Shown here: positions 54,884 through 63,142 of the stretch, piece after piece
Layout: each line of letters starts with the position of its first letter
Position numbering within the stretch: position 1 is the stretch's first letter
Assembly (NCBI GenBank): GCA_903879335.1
Contig: CAIRLC010000005.1
Coordinates: 17,194 to 81,193, forward strand
DNA: 64,000 bases
DNA from: an uncultured Pseudomonadota bacterium
Lineage (GTDB): Bacteria > Pseudomonadota > Gammaproteobacteria > Steroidobacterales > Steroidobacteraceae
Reading direction: 5' to 3'
Program-made: the position numbers and the translations under genes
The notes under the pieces: model-generated
Told to the model about the DNA's origin: nothing
The model's database searches: none
The model's input: only the letters and a program-made list of their open reading frames with translations

Positions 54884-56518
54884 ATGACGACGCCACTTCC
54901 CGTCGGTTCGGCCGATCTGCACGCGCGCCTCACGACCCACGCCGCGCGCCTCAGCGCCCTGGCCCCCGCCCAGATCTTCGGCAGCGGTCGGCGGCACTTT
55001 CGCGGCGAGGCCGAGGGCGTCGTTCTCGATTATTCACGCCAGCTCATCGATGACGCTGCGTTGGCGGACCTGCTGGAGTTGGCGACGAGTGCGGAGCTTC
55101 CTGCCGCCTTGGCGGCACAAGCCGGCGGGGCCACCGTCAACCCGACCGAAGGTCGGGCGGCCTTGCATACCGCCTTACGCGATCCCTCGACGACGCCCTT
55201 GCTTGTGCAGGGCGTGAACGTGCGCGCCGAGATCGCGCGAACCCGGGCACAGCTGCGTGCGTTTGTCGCGGATGTGCATACGGGTCGGCGCGTGGGCGCC
55301 ACCGGACAACGCTTCACGGATGTGATCAACATCGGCATCGGCGGCTCGGACCTCGGGCCGGTGATGGCGGCCGAAGCCTTAAAGCCCTACGCGGTGCCGG
55401 GCTTGGGCGTGCACTTTGTCTCGAATATCGACGGCGCGTCGTTGGTGGATCTCACAGCGCGCTTAAATCCGGCGACGACGCTCGTGGTGGTGTGCTCGAA
55501 GACCTTCACCACGATCGAGACCACGACCAATGCCAACCGAGCACGGGCTTGGCTGGCCGCGGCGCTCGGGGCCGAGCACACGGCCGCGCACTTTGCGGCG
55601 GTATCGACCAACGCGGCGGCGATGGATGCCTTCGGCGTGCCCGATGATGCGCGCTTTACGATGTGGGATTGGGTCGGTGGGCGATATTCGATGTGGTCGG
55701 CGGTCGGTCTTGCGATCGAGCTGGCCGTGGGATCTGTGCATTTCGAGCAGCTGCTCGCGGGCGCGCATGCAATCGATGCGCACGCGCTGCAGGCGCCGCT
55801 GGCCCAGAACCTGCCTGCCTTGATGGCGCTGTTCTCGGTCTGGAACGGCCACTACGTCGGGTGCCACTCACACGCGATCCTGCCCTATGCGGAACGCTTG
55901 CATCGGCTGCCGGCGTATTTGCAGCAGCTGACCATGGAGTCGAACGGCAAGCACGTGCGCCTCGATGGCACGACGGTCGATTATCCGACCGGGGCGGTGC
56001 TGTGGGGCGAGGCGGGCAATAACGGCCAGCACTCCTTCTTCCAGCTGCTGCACCAAGGCACGCACCGTGTGGCGGCCGACTTCGTGGTGCCCTATGAAAG
56101 CCCCTCGGGCCGCGTCGAGGACTCCGTCCTGACGCTCTCCAATGCCTTTGCGCAGGCGAACGTGCTCGCCCGCGGCCGCTCGCTGGCCGACGTGCTCGCC
56201 GATCCTAAAGTCCAGGCCGGCGGCGCGGCTGCCGCGGCGCTTGCGCCGCATCGCGTGCACGCGGGCGGCCGCCCCTCGTCGATTTTAGGCTTCGCCCGGG
56301 TGGATCCCACGACGCTTGGCAAACTCATCGCGCTGTACGAACACCGCACCTATCTTGAGAGCCGCTTTTTCGGCATCAATCCCTTTGATCAGTGGGGCGT
56401 GGAGCTGGGCAAAGTGCAGGCCGTGGGCCTCGTGCCGGCCTTGGAAAGCGCGGCGGCGGAGTCTAGCGACGCCCTCGGCCGTCTCCGTGCAAGTCTTGAT
56501 CGCGCCGGCTTAGGCTGA
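54884..56518 (+). CDS. pgi: Glucose-6-phosphate isomerase
   Basis: 544 residues, typical. Signature NIGIGGSDLGPVMAAEAL (148-165), the sugar-phosphate-binding block CSKTFTTIETTTNA, GGRYSMWSAVGL, SNGKHVRLDG and GQHSFFQLLHQGTH. Interconverts glucose-6-phosphate and fructose-6-phosphate in the cytoplasm. Its place just after the glycan operon suits channelling glucose-1-phosphate and glucose into glycolysis, but dnaQ intervenes and there may be no common regulation. An inverted repeat follows at 56550-56570. Confidence 0.98.
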   Translation: MTTPLPVGSADLHARLTTHAARLSALAPAQIFGSGRRHFRGEAEGVVLDYSRQLIDDAALADLLELATSAELPAALAAQAGGATVNPTEGRAALHTALRDPSTTPLLVQGVNVRAEIARTRAQLRAFVADVHTGRRVGATGQRFTDVINIGIGGSDLGPVMAAEALKPYAVPGLGVHFVSNIDGASLVDLTARLNPATTLVVVCSKTFTTIETTTNANRARAWLAAALGAEHTAAHFAAVSTNAAAMDAFGVPDDARFTMWDWVGGRYSMWSAVGLAIELAVGSVHFEQLLAGAHAIDAHALQAPLAQNLPALMALFSVWNGHYVGCHSHAILPYAERLHRLPAYLQQLTMESNGKHVRLDGTTVDYPTGAVLWGEAGNNGQHSFFQLLHQGTHRVAADFVVPYESPSGRVEDSVLTLSNAFAQANVLARGRSLADVLADPKVQAGGAAAAALAPHRVHAGGRPSSILGFARVDPTTLGKLIALYEHRTYLESRFFGINPFDQWGVELGKVQAVGLVPALESAAAESSDALGRLRASLDRAGLG

Positions 56519-56965
56519 GCGATCCCGACGCTGATGCGGCGATCATGGCGCCACGCCGGACAGGCGTGGCTGCGCCGGCCCACGCCCTCGCCATGCGTTT
56601 GTGAGGGCCAATCGACACACAGTCGCCGTCGCACCGACGTCACACTCGACGCCACACTCAAAGTCACGGGGCAACACTAGGCGCTGAACGGTGCTCATGG
56701 TCGAATGTTTTTACTTATCTGGTTCTCGATAAATCGGGCATGCGACTCGAATTCTTCGGAATTACGAAATAAGCAAAAAATCGTAAATTAATAAGCGGAT
56801 CGTAAAATTTTTGAACGACCTGCCGGGCTGATATTTTTAGAATTCGCTGCTCTAAAATATACTCAATGACAAAACGTTAATAATCAGCCGCAAATAAAAA
56901 TCTATTATATTAACTATCGGGCACGTTCCGGAAATTATCATTACTAGATTGAGGCTTATAAGTTC
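56519..56965. other. Intergenic region turning into an AT-rich block before the H-NS-like gene
   Basis: The first 60 bases contain a hairpin. From about 56700 to 56960 the DNA becomes strongly AT-rich, with many A and T runs and TATA-like steps, in sharp contrast to its surroundings. This is typical of H-NS-type binding sites and of the promoters they autoregulate. A GAGG lies 12 bases before the downstream ATG. Several weak -10-like hexamers occur, none clearly best. Confidence 0.6.
56550..56570 (+). terminator. Hairpin after pgi
   Basis: GCCACGCC - GGACA - GGCGTGGC, a perfect 8-base stem 32 bases after the pgi stop. No T tract; possible weak terminator. Confidence 0.5.
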
Positions 56966-57364
56966 ATGAAAACACTCGTTGAACTCCAGAATGAAATCCA
57001 GTCCCTGACCGCGCAGGCGTCTGAATTGCGCGCCAAGGAATTCGACCGCACCCTCGACGAGATCATTGCGAATATGCGCGCATTCGGCATTACCGTGGCG
57101 CAAGTTCGCGATGCGCTGCAGGCGGCAGCCAAGTCGAAGTCCAAGGCCAAGGGCAAGCGTGGTCGCAAGCCGAAGGCTGCAGCGGTGAAGGCGAAGAAAG
57201 CACCGAAGGCCAAGGCGTCTGCCGCCAAGGCTGGCGCGCGCAAGCCCGCGCCGATCAAGTTCCGCGGCCCGAATGGCGAAGCGTGGAGCGGTCGTGGCAA
57301 GTTGCCGAAGTGGCTCCAGGCGGCGAAGGATTCGGGTCAGTCCGTGGACGCGTTCCGCGTCTGA
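56966..57364 (+). CDS. H-NS-family nucleoid protein with lysine/alanine-rich linker
   Basis: 132 residues. The N-terminal helical oligomerisation domain (about 1-55; ELQNEIQSLTAQASELRAKE) is followed by a long Lys/Ala-rich linker containing an AT-hook-like RGRKPK at 65-70, then the C-terminal H-NS DNA-binding motif KFRGPNGEAWSGRGKLPKWL. This is the Bv3F/BpH3-like branch of H-NS rather than the enterobacterial form. It should bind and silence AT-rich DNA. The upstream region and the neighbouring FkbM gene both have AT-rich promoter DNA, the obvious local targets. Ends with a GC hairpin. Confidence 0.93.
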   Translation: MKTLVELQNEIQSLTAQASELRAKEFDRTLDEIIANMRAFGITVAQVRDALQAAAKSKSKAKGKRGRKPKAAAVKAKKAPKAKASAAKAGARKPAPIKFRGPNGEAWSGRGKLPKWLQAAKDSGQSVDAFRV

Positions 57365-57371
57365 TGCGGCA

Positions 57372-57392
57372 TGGGGCGGCTCTGCCGCCCCA
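57372..57392 (+). terminator. Hairpin after the H-NS-like gene
   Basis: TGGGGCGGC - TCT - GCCGCCCCA is a perfect 9-base stem with a three-base loop, seven bases after the stop. No T-run follows; likely transcript end or stabiliser. Confidence 0.55.
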
Positions 57393-57541
57393 GTTCATCG
57401 GAGTCTGATGCCCCCGGCGGCAGGTCGCTGCCATCGGTTGTCCTTCGCTCCTGTCATCTTGCTGGGCGCGTTCGAGCGGGCGAACACCGCGCAGCCGCCG
57501 TCTTAGCGTCCTGAGATTCGCGCTCAGCGTCGACTGTATGC

Positions 57542-58378
57542 CTACCGCAGACTCTCGTAGTACTGCACTCGAGTGCCCTCACTCAAGACCCCGCGTCGCT
57601 CGAGTTCCATGAGCAGATGCGCACAGAGGTCATAACTCTTAAAGCAGGCGTGGGCGATCGTGGCGAGCTTCTTCAGTTGCTCGTCATGCAGGGCGCTGAG
57701 ATTCAACGGGTCTCTGATATAGACAATGTCAGACTCCAGCAGTTGATTGCCCGGTACCCGGAAATCACCGCCAAAAATCGTCGGTGCGATCGACCAACGT
57801 TTATTGTCCAAAAAACAGTGCGGGGCATAGCCCTGCGCCCTCATCCAGACGTCGACGTCCCCAAAGGTGGGTTGGTTCTCGTACAGACAAATGTGGGAGA
57901 CCTCCAGTTGCACGGCGAGGCACTGGGCGAGCGTGTGCTGTCCGTGTTGCATGACGGTCAGTTCGGCACCCTGAATGTCCATTTTTAAGAGTTCAATCGG
58001 CGGCAGATCGGCCACCTCATCGAGTTTTCGGGTATGGACCTGCGCTGTGCGTTCGACGTGACCAAAGTGTTCAAAACCGTTGAAGAAGCGCAATGCATTG
58101 AGCTTGGGTTTCAGCAATGAGGTCATGCCGCTCGGGCCGCTGGCGAGGTAAAGCGTTTGTTCGCGACCGTCAAACAAAAAGTCGTCATGGATCGAGACGT
58201 GCGGCGAGTACGCCGCGAGTATGGCGTCGATCTGGCGCTGATCGCCCTCAAACGCATGCAGATGACCAAGACCCAGGTCGAGGAGCGGCTTATAGCTCGG
58301 CACTTCCGCAATCGCTGCGGCGCCGACGTCCATGATCTCGATACGTAAACTCGGGGCGAATAGGCGAATCGATTTCAT
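57542..58378 (-). CDS. FkbM-family SAM-dependent methyltransferase
   Basis: 278 residues. FkbM pattern: MDVGAAAIAEVP at the start of the Rossmann fold, HAFEGDQRQIDAI with the SAM-binding acid, and the family motif LLKMDIQGAELTVMQHGQ. These enzymes methylate hydroxyl groups of polyketides, sugars or surface glycans; the substrate here is unknown and no biosynthetic cluster adjoins. The start at 58378 is preferred because the upstream extension is encoded by AT-rich DNA that looks like a promoter. Alone, convergent with the H-NS-like gene and divergent from lon; possibly horizontally acquired. Confidence 0.88.
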   Translation of the reverse strand: MKSIRLFAPSLRIEIMDVGAAAIAEVPSYKPLLDLGLGHLHAFEGDQRQIDAILAAYSPHVSIHDDFLFDGREQTLYLASGPSGMTSLLKPKLNALRFFNGFEHFGHVERTAQVHTRKLDEVADLPPIELLKMDIQGAELTVMQHGQHTLAQCLAVQLEVSHICLYENQPTFGDVDVWMRAQGYAPHCFLDNKRWSIAPTIFGGDFRVPGNQLLESDIVYIRDPLNLSALHDEQLKKLATIAHACFKSYDLCAHLLMELERRGVLSEGTRVQYYESLR

Positions 58379-58809
58379 GCGCGCTCTTTTTCGGTGACTG
58401 CTGAAACCGACAATATTTCGGATTCCGCTTTTATAAAAAAATGTTTGAACCTCAAATATATATAAATCTGGATGTGTTTGATTATTGTATGAATAACAAG
58501 GCTGCCTGACTGACACGGGCCTGAAGCCCGGAATCGGAGTTCGGCGACCCCTGAGTGCGCTGCCGCACCACAGAGCGCCGCTGCCCAGGGCGGGCTACCC
58601 CGACCGGTCTACGATCGCTTGTTGTGCAGGACAGCCGCCGGTCAGCCCGGCCTGTGCAGGTCTGCGGAGATGGCGGCACATCGACGACGTGATTGTTTCG
58701 GGACTTAAGTCTTGTAGCGGGCACCTTTCATCCCCACTCAAGGTATCCTGCAGTCATCGAACGGTCATAAAAACCGCTTCGGTGAGACTTTTATACCTAA
58801 GGAATCGAC
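58379..58809. other. Divergent intergenic region between the FkbM gene and lon
   Basis: 431 bases. The part next to the FkbM gene (about 58400-58500) is AT-rich with runs of A and a TATATATA step, a probable promoter for the minus strand and a likely H-NS target. The middle is GC-rich and featureless. The part nearest lon carries a heat-shock-like promoter at 58711-58738. Confidence 0.55.
58711..58738 (+). promoter_or_regulatory. Possible sigma-32 (heat-shock) promoter of lon
   Basis: CTTGTAG, a 14-base spacer, then CCCCACT, close to the RpoH consensus CTTGAAA-N(11-16)-CCCCAT. It would start transcription near 58746, about 64 bases before the lon start. lon is a classic RpoH target in gammaproteobacteria. 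Assignment is by pattern only. Confidence 0.5.
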
Positions 58810-61254
58810 GTGACCGATACCCCAGAGCTGATCGAGACCGCCCCGGAGACCGCCCCGGAGACCGCGCCGGCCCCTGTGCCCGTTTTGCCGCTCCGTGACG
58901 TCGTCGTCTATCCCCACATGGTCATCCCGCTTTTTGTCGGGCGCGAGAAGTCGATTTTGGCGCTCGACCAAGCCATGCGGGGCGATAAGCAGATCCTGCT
59001 GTTGGCCCAACGCGCGGCCGATGTCGATGAGCCGAAGGCCGATGATCTCTATCAGGTCGGTACGCTGGCCACGATTTTGCAGTTGGTGAAGTTGCCGGAT
59101 GGCACGGTCAAGGTGCTGGTCGAGGGCGTGTCTCGGGCCCAGATCGATAAGCTGGTCACGACGGAATTTTTTGCGGCCTTCGTCAGCGTCCTCGATGACG
59201 AGGATGACGTGGGTGAGCGCGAGACGGACGTCTTGACCCGCTCCGTGCTGTCGCAGTTTGAACAGTATGTGAAGCTCAATAAGAAAGTGCCGCCCGAGGT
59301 GCTGACGTCGCTCGCGGGTATCGACCAGGCCGGGCGCTTGGCCGACACGGTTGCAGCGCATATGTCGCTGAAACTGGCTGAAAAGCAGAAGGTGCTGGAG
59401 ATCGTCGACGTGCGCGCCCGCCTTGAGCATGTGCTCGGGCAAATTGAAGGCGAGATGGAGGTGCTGCAGATCGAAAAGCGCATCCGCGGTCGCGTCAAAC
59501 AGCAGATGGAGAAGAGCCAGCGCGAGTACTACCTCAATGAGCAGATGAAGGCGATCCAGAAGGAGCTGGGTGAGCTCGAGGACGCCCCGAACGAGCACAG
59601 CGAGATGGAAAAGCGCATCAAAGCGGCGGGTATGCCGAAGGACGTGCGTGAGAAGGCCACCGCTGAGCTCAACAAACTGAAGATGATGAGCCCGATGAGC
59701 GCGGAAGCGACCGTCGTCCGCAATTACATCGACTGGCTCGTCAAGGCGCCGTGGAAAAAGCGCTCGAAAATCCGTGCCGATATCGCCCACGCCCAGTCGG
59801 TGCTGGATGCCGACCACTACGGCTTGGAGAAGGTGAAGGAGCGTATCGTCGAGTACCTCGCGGTGCAGCAGCGCGTCAAATCCTTGAAGGGACCGATCCT
59901 GTGCTTGGTCGGGCCGCCGGGCGTGGGTAAGACCTCCTTAGGTCAGTCCATCGCCAAAGCCACCAACCGCGAGTTCATCCGCATGAGCTTGGGTGGTGTG
60001 CGCGACGAGGCCGAGATCCGTGGCCATCGCCGCACCTACATCGGATCCATGCCGGGCAAGATCATCCAGAGCATGGCGCGTACCGGTGTGCGTAATCCGC
60101 TCTTTCTGCTCGATGAGATCGACAAGATGTCGATGGACTTCCGTGGCGATCCATCCTCGGCGCTGCTGGAAGTGCTTGATCCGGAGCAGAACGCGACCTT
60201 TGCCGATCATTACCTCGAGGTCGACTTTGACCTGTCGGAAGTCATGTTCGTGTGCACGGCCAACACCCTGAACATCCCCGCGGCCTTGCTGGATCGAATG
60301 GAGGTCATTCGTCTTGCGGGTTACACCGAAGATGAGAAGCTCAATATCGCCAAGCGCTACCTGGTGCCGAAGCAGGCCAAAGCCAACGGGCTCGGGGACA
60401 GTGAACTTACGGTCGCTGACGATGCTCTCACCGGCATCGTGCGGCATTACACGCGTGAAGCCGGCGTGCGAAGTCTGGAGCGTGAGGTGTCGAAGATCTG
60501 TCGCAAGGCGGTCAAGTACCTGCTCCTGAACCCGACCGAAAAGACCCGTCATGTGGATGCCGCGAACCTCAGTGACTATCTCGGGGTCGAGCGCTTCCGC
60601 TATGGACGGGCGGAAGAGTCGAACCGGATCGGCCAGGTCACAGGCCTTGCGTGGACCGAAGTCGGTGGCGATTTGCTCACCATCGAAGCGGCGGTCGTGC
60701 CGGGCAAGGGCAAGCTGCAGTACACCGGTCAGCTGGGCGAGGTGATGCAGGAGTCGATCCAGGCCGCGATGACGGTCGTGCGCAGTCGCGCCACGCTCTT
60801 TGGGCTTGATCCTGACTTCCATCAGAAGAACGATGTGCACGTCCACGTGCCTGAAGGCGCCACCCCGAAGGATGGTCCTTCAGCAGGTATCGGCATGGCG
60901 ACTGCTTTGGTGTCGACCTTCACCAAGATCCCGGTGCGCGCCGATGTGGCGATGACCGGCGAGATCACGCTGCGCGGCGAAGTGCTGCCGATCGGTGGGT
61001 TGAAGGAGAAGTTGTTGGCGGCGCATCGCGGCGGCATCACCACGGTACTGATCCCCGCTGATAATGAAAAAGATCTGGCTGAGATCCCCGACAACATCAA
61101 AGACAAGCTCGCGATCCATCCCGTGAAATGGTTCGACGAGGTCCTCGATTTGGCCTTGGAGCGCTCACCGCTGGTGGCCTTGCCGCGTGATCCGGATGGC
61201 GCACCGGCCACCACCGACCCGGCGGCTCGACACGAAGCACGACCGGCGCATTAA
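58810..61254 (+). CDS. lon: ATP-dependent protease La (Lon)
   Basis: 814 residues. N-terminal LON substrate-binding domain ([20 protein letters not shown]), AAA+ domain with Walker A GPPGVGKT at 368-375 and Walker [10 protein letters not shown], then the protease domain with the Ser691-Lys734 dyad ([12 protein letters not shown] and [10 protein letters not shown]). Degrades misfolded and regulatory proteins in the cytoplasm. GTG start with AAGGAA upstream. The first residues contain a short TAPE-type tandem repeat that is not part of the family core. Confidence 0.98.
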   Translation: MTDTPELIETAPETAPETAPAPVPVLPLRDVVVYPHMVIPLFVGREKSILALDQAMRGDKQILLLAQRAADVDEPKADDLYQVGTLATILQLVKLPDGTVKVLVEGVSRAQIDKLVTTEFFAAFVSVLDDEDDVGERETDVLTRSVLSQFEQYVKLNKKVPPEVLTSLAGIDQAGRLADTVAAHMSLKLAEKQKVLEIVDVRARLEHVLGQIEGEMEVLQIEKRIRGRVKQQMEKSQREYYLNEQMKAIQKELGELEDAPNEHSEMEKRIKAAGMPKDVREKATAELNKLKMMSPMSAEATVVRNYIDWLVKAPWKKRSKIRADIAHAQSVLDADHYGLEKVKERIVEYLAVQQRVKSLKGPILCLVGPPGVGKTSLGQSIAKATNREFIRMSLGGVRDEAEIRGHRRTYIGSMPGKIIQSMARTGVRNPLFLLDEIDKMSMDFRGDPSSALLEVLDPEQNATFADHYLEVDFDLSEVMFVCTANTLNIPAALLDRMEVIRLAGYTEDEKLNIAKRYLVPKQAKANGLGDSELTVADDALTGIVRHYTREAGVRSLEREVSKICRKAVKYLLLNPTEKTRHVDAANLSDYLGVERFRYGRAEESNRIGQVTGLAWTEVGGDLLTIEAAVVPGKGKLQYTGQLGEVMQESIQAAMTVVRSRATLFGLDPDFHQKNDVHVHVPEGATPKDGPSAGIGMATALVSTFTKIPVRADVAMTGEITLRGEVLPIGGLKEKLLAAHRGGITTVLIPADNEKDLAEIPDNIKDKLAIHPVKWFDEVLDLALERSPLVALPRDPDGAPATTDPAARHEARPAH

Positions 61255-61581
61255 TGCGTCAAGCGTATAGTCAGGGTCGCGCCATCTAGCGCGACCCTGG
61301 CTTTCGTGCTCAATCTGCGGGTGGCAACGGTCGATGAGAATGTAAAGATTTGAATAGATCGTCGGTGCGATGCATTCCGTGATGACAGCTGAGTTTCACT
61401 AATGCAATTTCTGTTGAAGATTCTCGCTTAAAAATCGTCGATTCTCAGATTTGCGACCTAGCGAGCCCATCTAAGTTCGGACATAATAAGACCGCGGCGC
61501 ATCGGACTGAGGATGAATCCCTCCCTGTTTCGTGGTGGAGGATGATGAGTCGGTCCTGGCGGCGTCAACAGGGAATGTCCG
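61255..61581. other. Intergenic region between lon and the WecA-like gene
   Basis: 327 bases. It contains the lon terminator hairpin (61272-61303) and a fairly AT-rich stretch (61330-61490). CATAAT at 61482-61487 is a -10-like hexamer, but no -35 stands at normal spacing. Confidence 0.5.
61272..61303 (+). terminator. Hairpin terminator after lon
   Basis: CAGGGTCGCGC - CATCTA - GCGCGACCCTG is a perfect 11-base stem 17 bases after the lon stop, followed by GCTTT. Strong stem, short T tract; probable rho-independent terminator. Confidence 0.75.
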
Positions 61582-62844
61582 ATGCCAAATGTCGTATGGT
61601 TGACGTTGCTGCTCTCGACCTTGGTGACCGCCGTCGGGGTCATCCTGCTTCGGACTCAGGCAGACCGTCTGCACTTGGTGGATCTCCCCGGCGGGCATAA
61701 GCGTCATCAAGGCGCAGTGCCCGTGATTGGTGGGTTGGCCATGTTCATCGGTGTCGTTGTCTCCTTGTCGATCCTGCCTGGCGCGCTCGCGGCGACCCCC
61801 GTCTTGATGTTCGGCTGTCTCGCCTTCGTGCTGATGGGCGCCTACGACGATGCGCATCACCTGTCGCCACGGGTGCGCTTGCTGGCTCAAGTGGTGGTGG
61901 CCGCGCTGATTGTGTATTTCTCCCCACACAACGTTCGGCTGGAGACGCTCGGCAATTTCTTAGGCCTCGGCGAGGTTCGCTTAGGCCTCATGTCCGAGCC
62001 CTTCACCGTATTTGTCATCGTTGCAGCGGTGAATGCCTTCAATATGCTCGATGGCCTCGATGGCTTAGCCGGCGGGGTGTCCTTCGCCGCGGGAGCGGCC
62101 TTGCTCGCCGTCTCCGGCAGTGGCATCCCGCTGTCGCTGATCCCCGTGCTGGCGGCGCTCGTCGGCGCGACCTTCGCCTTCCTGTGCTTCAACGCACCGG
62201 CCTTGATCAATCGCCCGATGCGCACCTTCATGGGCGATGCCGGTTCCACGCTGATCGGCTTGATCTTGGCGACTGTCCTGGTCGCCGCCTGCCAAGGCCA
62301 AGCCCGGTTGCTCTCGCCGGTGAATGCAATCTGGTGTTTATTCTTGCCTGCAACTGAAGTCATCCAGAGCACACTGCGGCGACTGCTGGCCGGCCGTTCA
62401 CCCTTCGCGCCGGATCGAGGCCATCTGCATCATCAGCTTCGCGCAGCAGGCTTGCCCGTCCAAGGCATCTTTCTGTTGGTCACTGCGACATCACTGGTCG
62501 GCTGTGTGGTCGGCGTGCTCTTCGAGCGTACGGCTGTGCCGGATGTGGTGTCCTTTGCGATCTTGCTCGCCGCGAGCGCGACCTACATGGGCGTGATTCG
62601 GGTTTTAGTGCTGCGTGTGCATGCTCGCTTGGTGCTGGAAGAACAGGACTCCGTGCTTGCGGACGGTATCGGTGATGTGCCGCATGTGTCCGGCGTGGAA
62701 GGCTTGGATCGCAAGCATTACTACACCGCGAGTGTTCGATTGACCACGTTGTCGAATCCGAATGCAATGTCCCGACCGCGGTTCATTACGCCCGAGTTTG
62801 GTCCTCCGGATGTGGAGCCGGCGTCGGACGCCGACGTCGCTTAA
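61582..62844 (+). CDS. Undecaprenyl-phosphate sugar-1-phosphate transferase (WecA/MraY family)
   Basis: 420 residues with about ten to eleven helices. Family motifs: KRHQGAVPVIGGLAMF, the Mg2+-binding Asp pair at 89-90 in GAYDDAHHLSPRVRL, NAFNMLDGLDGLAGG (151-165), FMGDAGSTLIGL, and the basic loop DRGHLHHQL. It transfers a HexNAc-1-phosphate to undecaprenyl phosphate at the inner membrane, starting O-antigen, capsule or exopolysaccharide synthesis. The HLHH motif fits WecA-like rather than MraY enzymes. A roughly 70-residue polar C-terminal tail is longer than in E. coli WecA. No other glycan-synthesis genes are in the window. Confidence 0.9.
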   Translation: MPNVVWLTLLLSTLVTAVGVILLRTQADRLHLVDLPGGHKRHQGAVPVIGGLAMFIGVVVSLSILPGALAATPVLMFGCLAFVLMGAYDDAHHLSPRVRLLAQVVVAALIVYFSPHNVRLETLGNFLGLGEVRLGLMSEPFTVFVIVAAVNAFNMLDGLDGLAGGVSFAAGAALLAVSGSGIPLSLIPVLAALVGATFAFLCFNAPALINRPMRTFMGDAGSTLIGLILATVLVAACQGQARLLSPVNAIWCLFLPATEVIQSTLRRLLAGRSPFAPDRGHLHHQLRAAGLPVQGIFLLVTATSLVGCVVGVLFERTAVPDVVSFAILLAASATYMGVIRVLVLRVHARLVLEEQDSVLADGIGDVPHVSGVEGLDRKHYYTASVRLTTLSNPNAMSRPRFITPEFGPPDVEPASDADVA

Positions 62845-62865
62845 GAAAAAAATGTTGCAAGATGG

Positions 62866-62894
62866 TTGCTCCCAAACGAGTGTGCAGTTATCAT
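62866..62894 (+). promoter_or_regulatory. Sigma-70 promoter of the tRNA-Val/tRNA-Asp unit
   Basis: TTGCTC (62866-62871), 17-base spacer, TATCAT (62889-62894), with a predicted start near 62901, about 48 bases before tRNA-Val. Confidence 0.62.
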
Positions 62895-62948
62895 TTTGGG
62901 CTCTCGGGTCGCCTGGTGACGCAGGGCAAACGAATCGGGGGCCGAGTA

Positions 62949-63024
62949 GGGTGCTTAGCTCAGTTGGTAGAGCGTCGCCTTTACACGGCGAGGGTCGGGG
63001 GTTCGAACCCCTCAGCACCCACCA
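62949..63024 (+). tRNA. tRNA-Val (anticodon UAC)
   Basis: 76 bases with encoded CCA. Acceptor GGGTGCT pairs with AGCACCC; D arm TAGCTCAGTTGGTAGAGC; anticodon arm TCGCC-TTTACAC-GGCGA with TAC; T arm GGGGGTTCGAACCCCT. All arms fold well. Confidence 0.97.
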
Positions 63025-63065
63025 ACCTACGGTGTACTGAACGCACCGAGGTCGGTTGAGTCAGT

Positions 63066-63142
63066 GGAGTGGTAGTTCAGCTGGTTAGAATATCGGCCTG
63101 TCACGCCGAGGGTCGCGGGTTCGAGTCCCGTCCACTCCGCCA
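63066..63142 (+). tRNA. tRNA-Asp (anticodon GUC)
   Basis: 77 bases with encoded CCA. Acceptor GGAGTGG pairs with CCACTCC; anticodon arm TCGGC-CTGTCAC-GCCGA with GTC; T arm GCGGGTTCGAGTCCCGT. Lies 41 bases after tRNA-Val and is probably cotranscribed with it. Confidence 0.97.

Noticed and set aside
53912..54997. 361-codon open frame on the minus strand covering dnaQ
   Set aside because: Covers dnaQ and the start of pgi on the opposite strand; no start signal and no family pattern.
58765..59817. 350-codon open frame on the minus strand opposite lon
   Set aside because: Overlaps the Lon N-terminal and helical domains; Leu/His-rich low-complexity product with no independent support.
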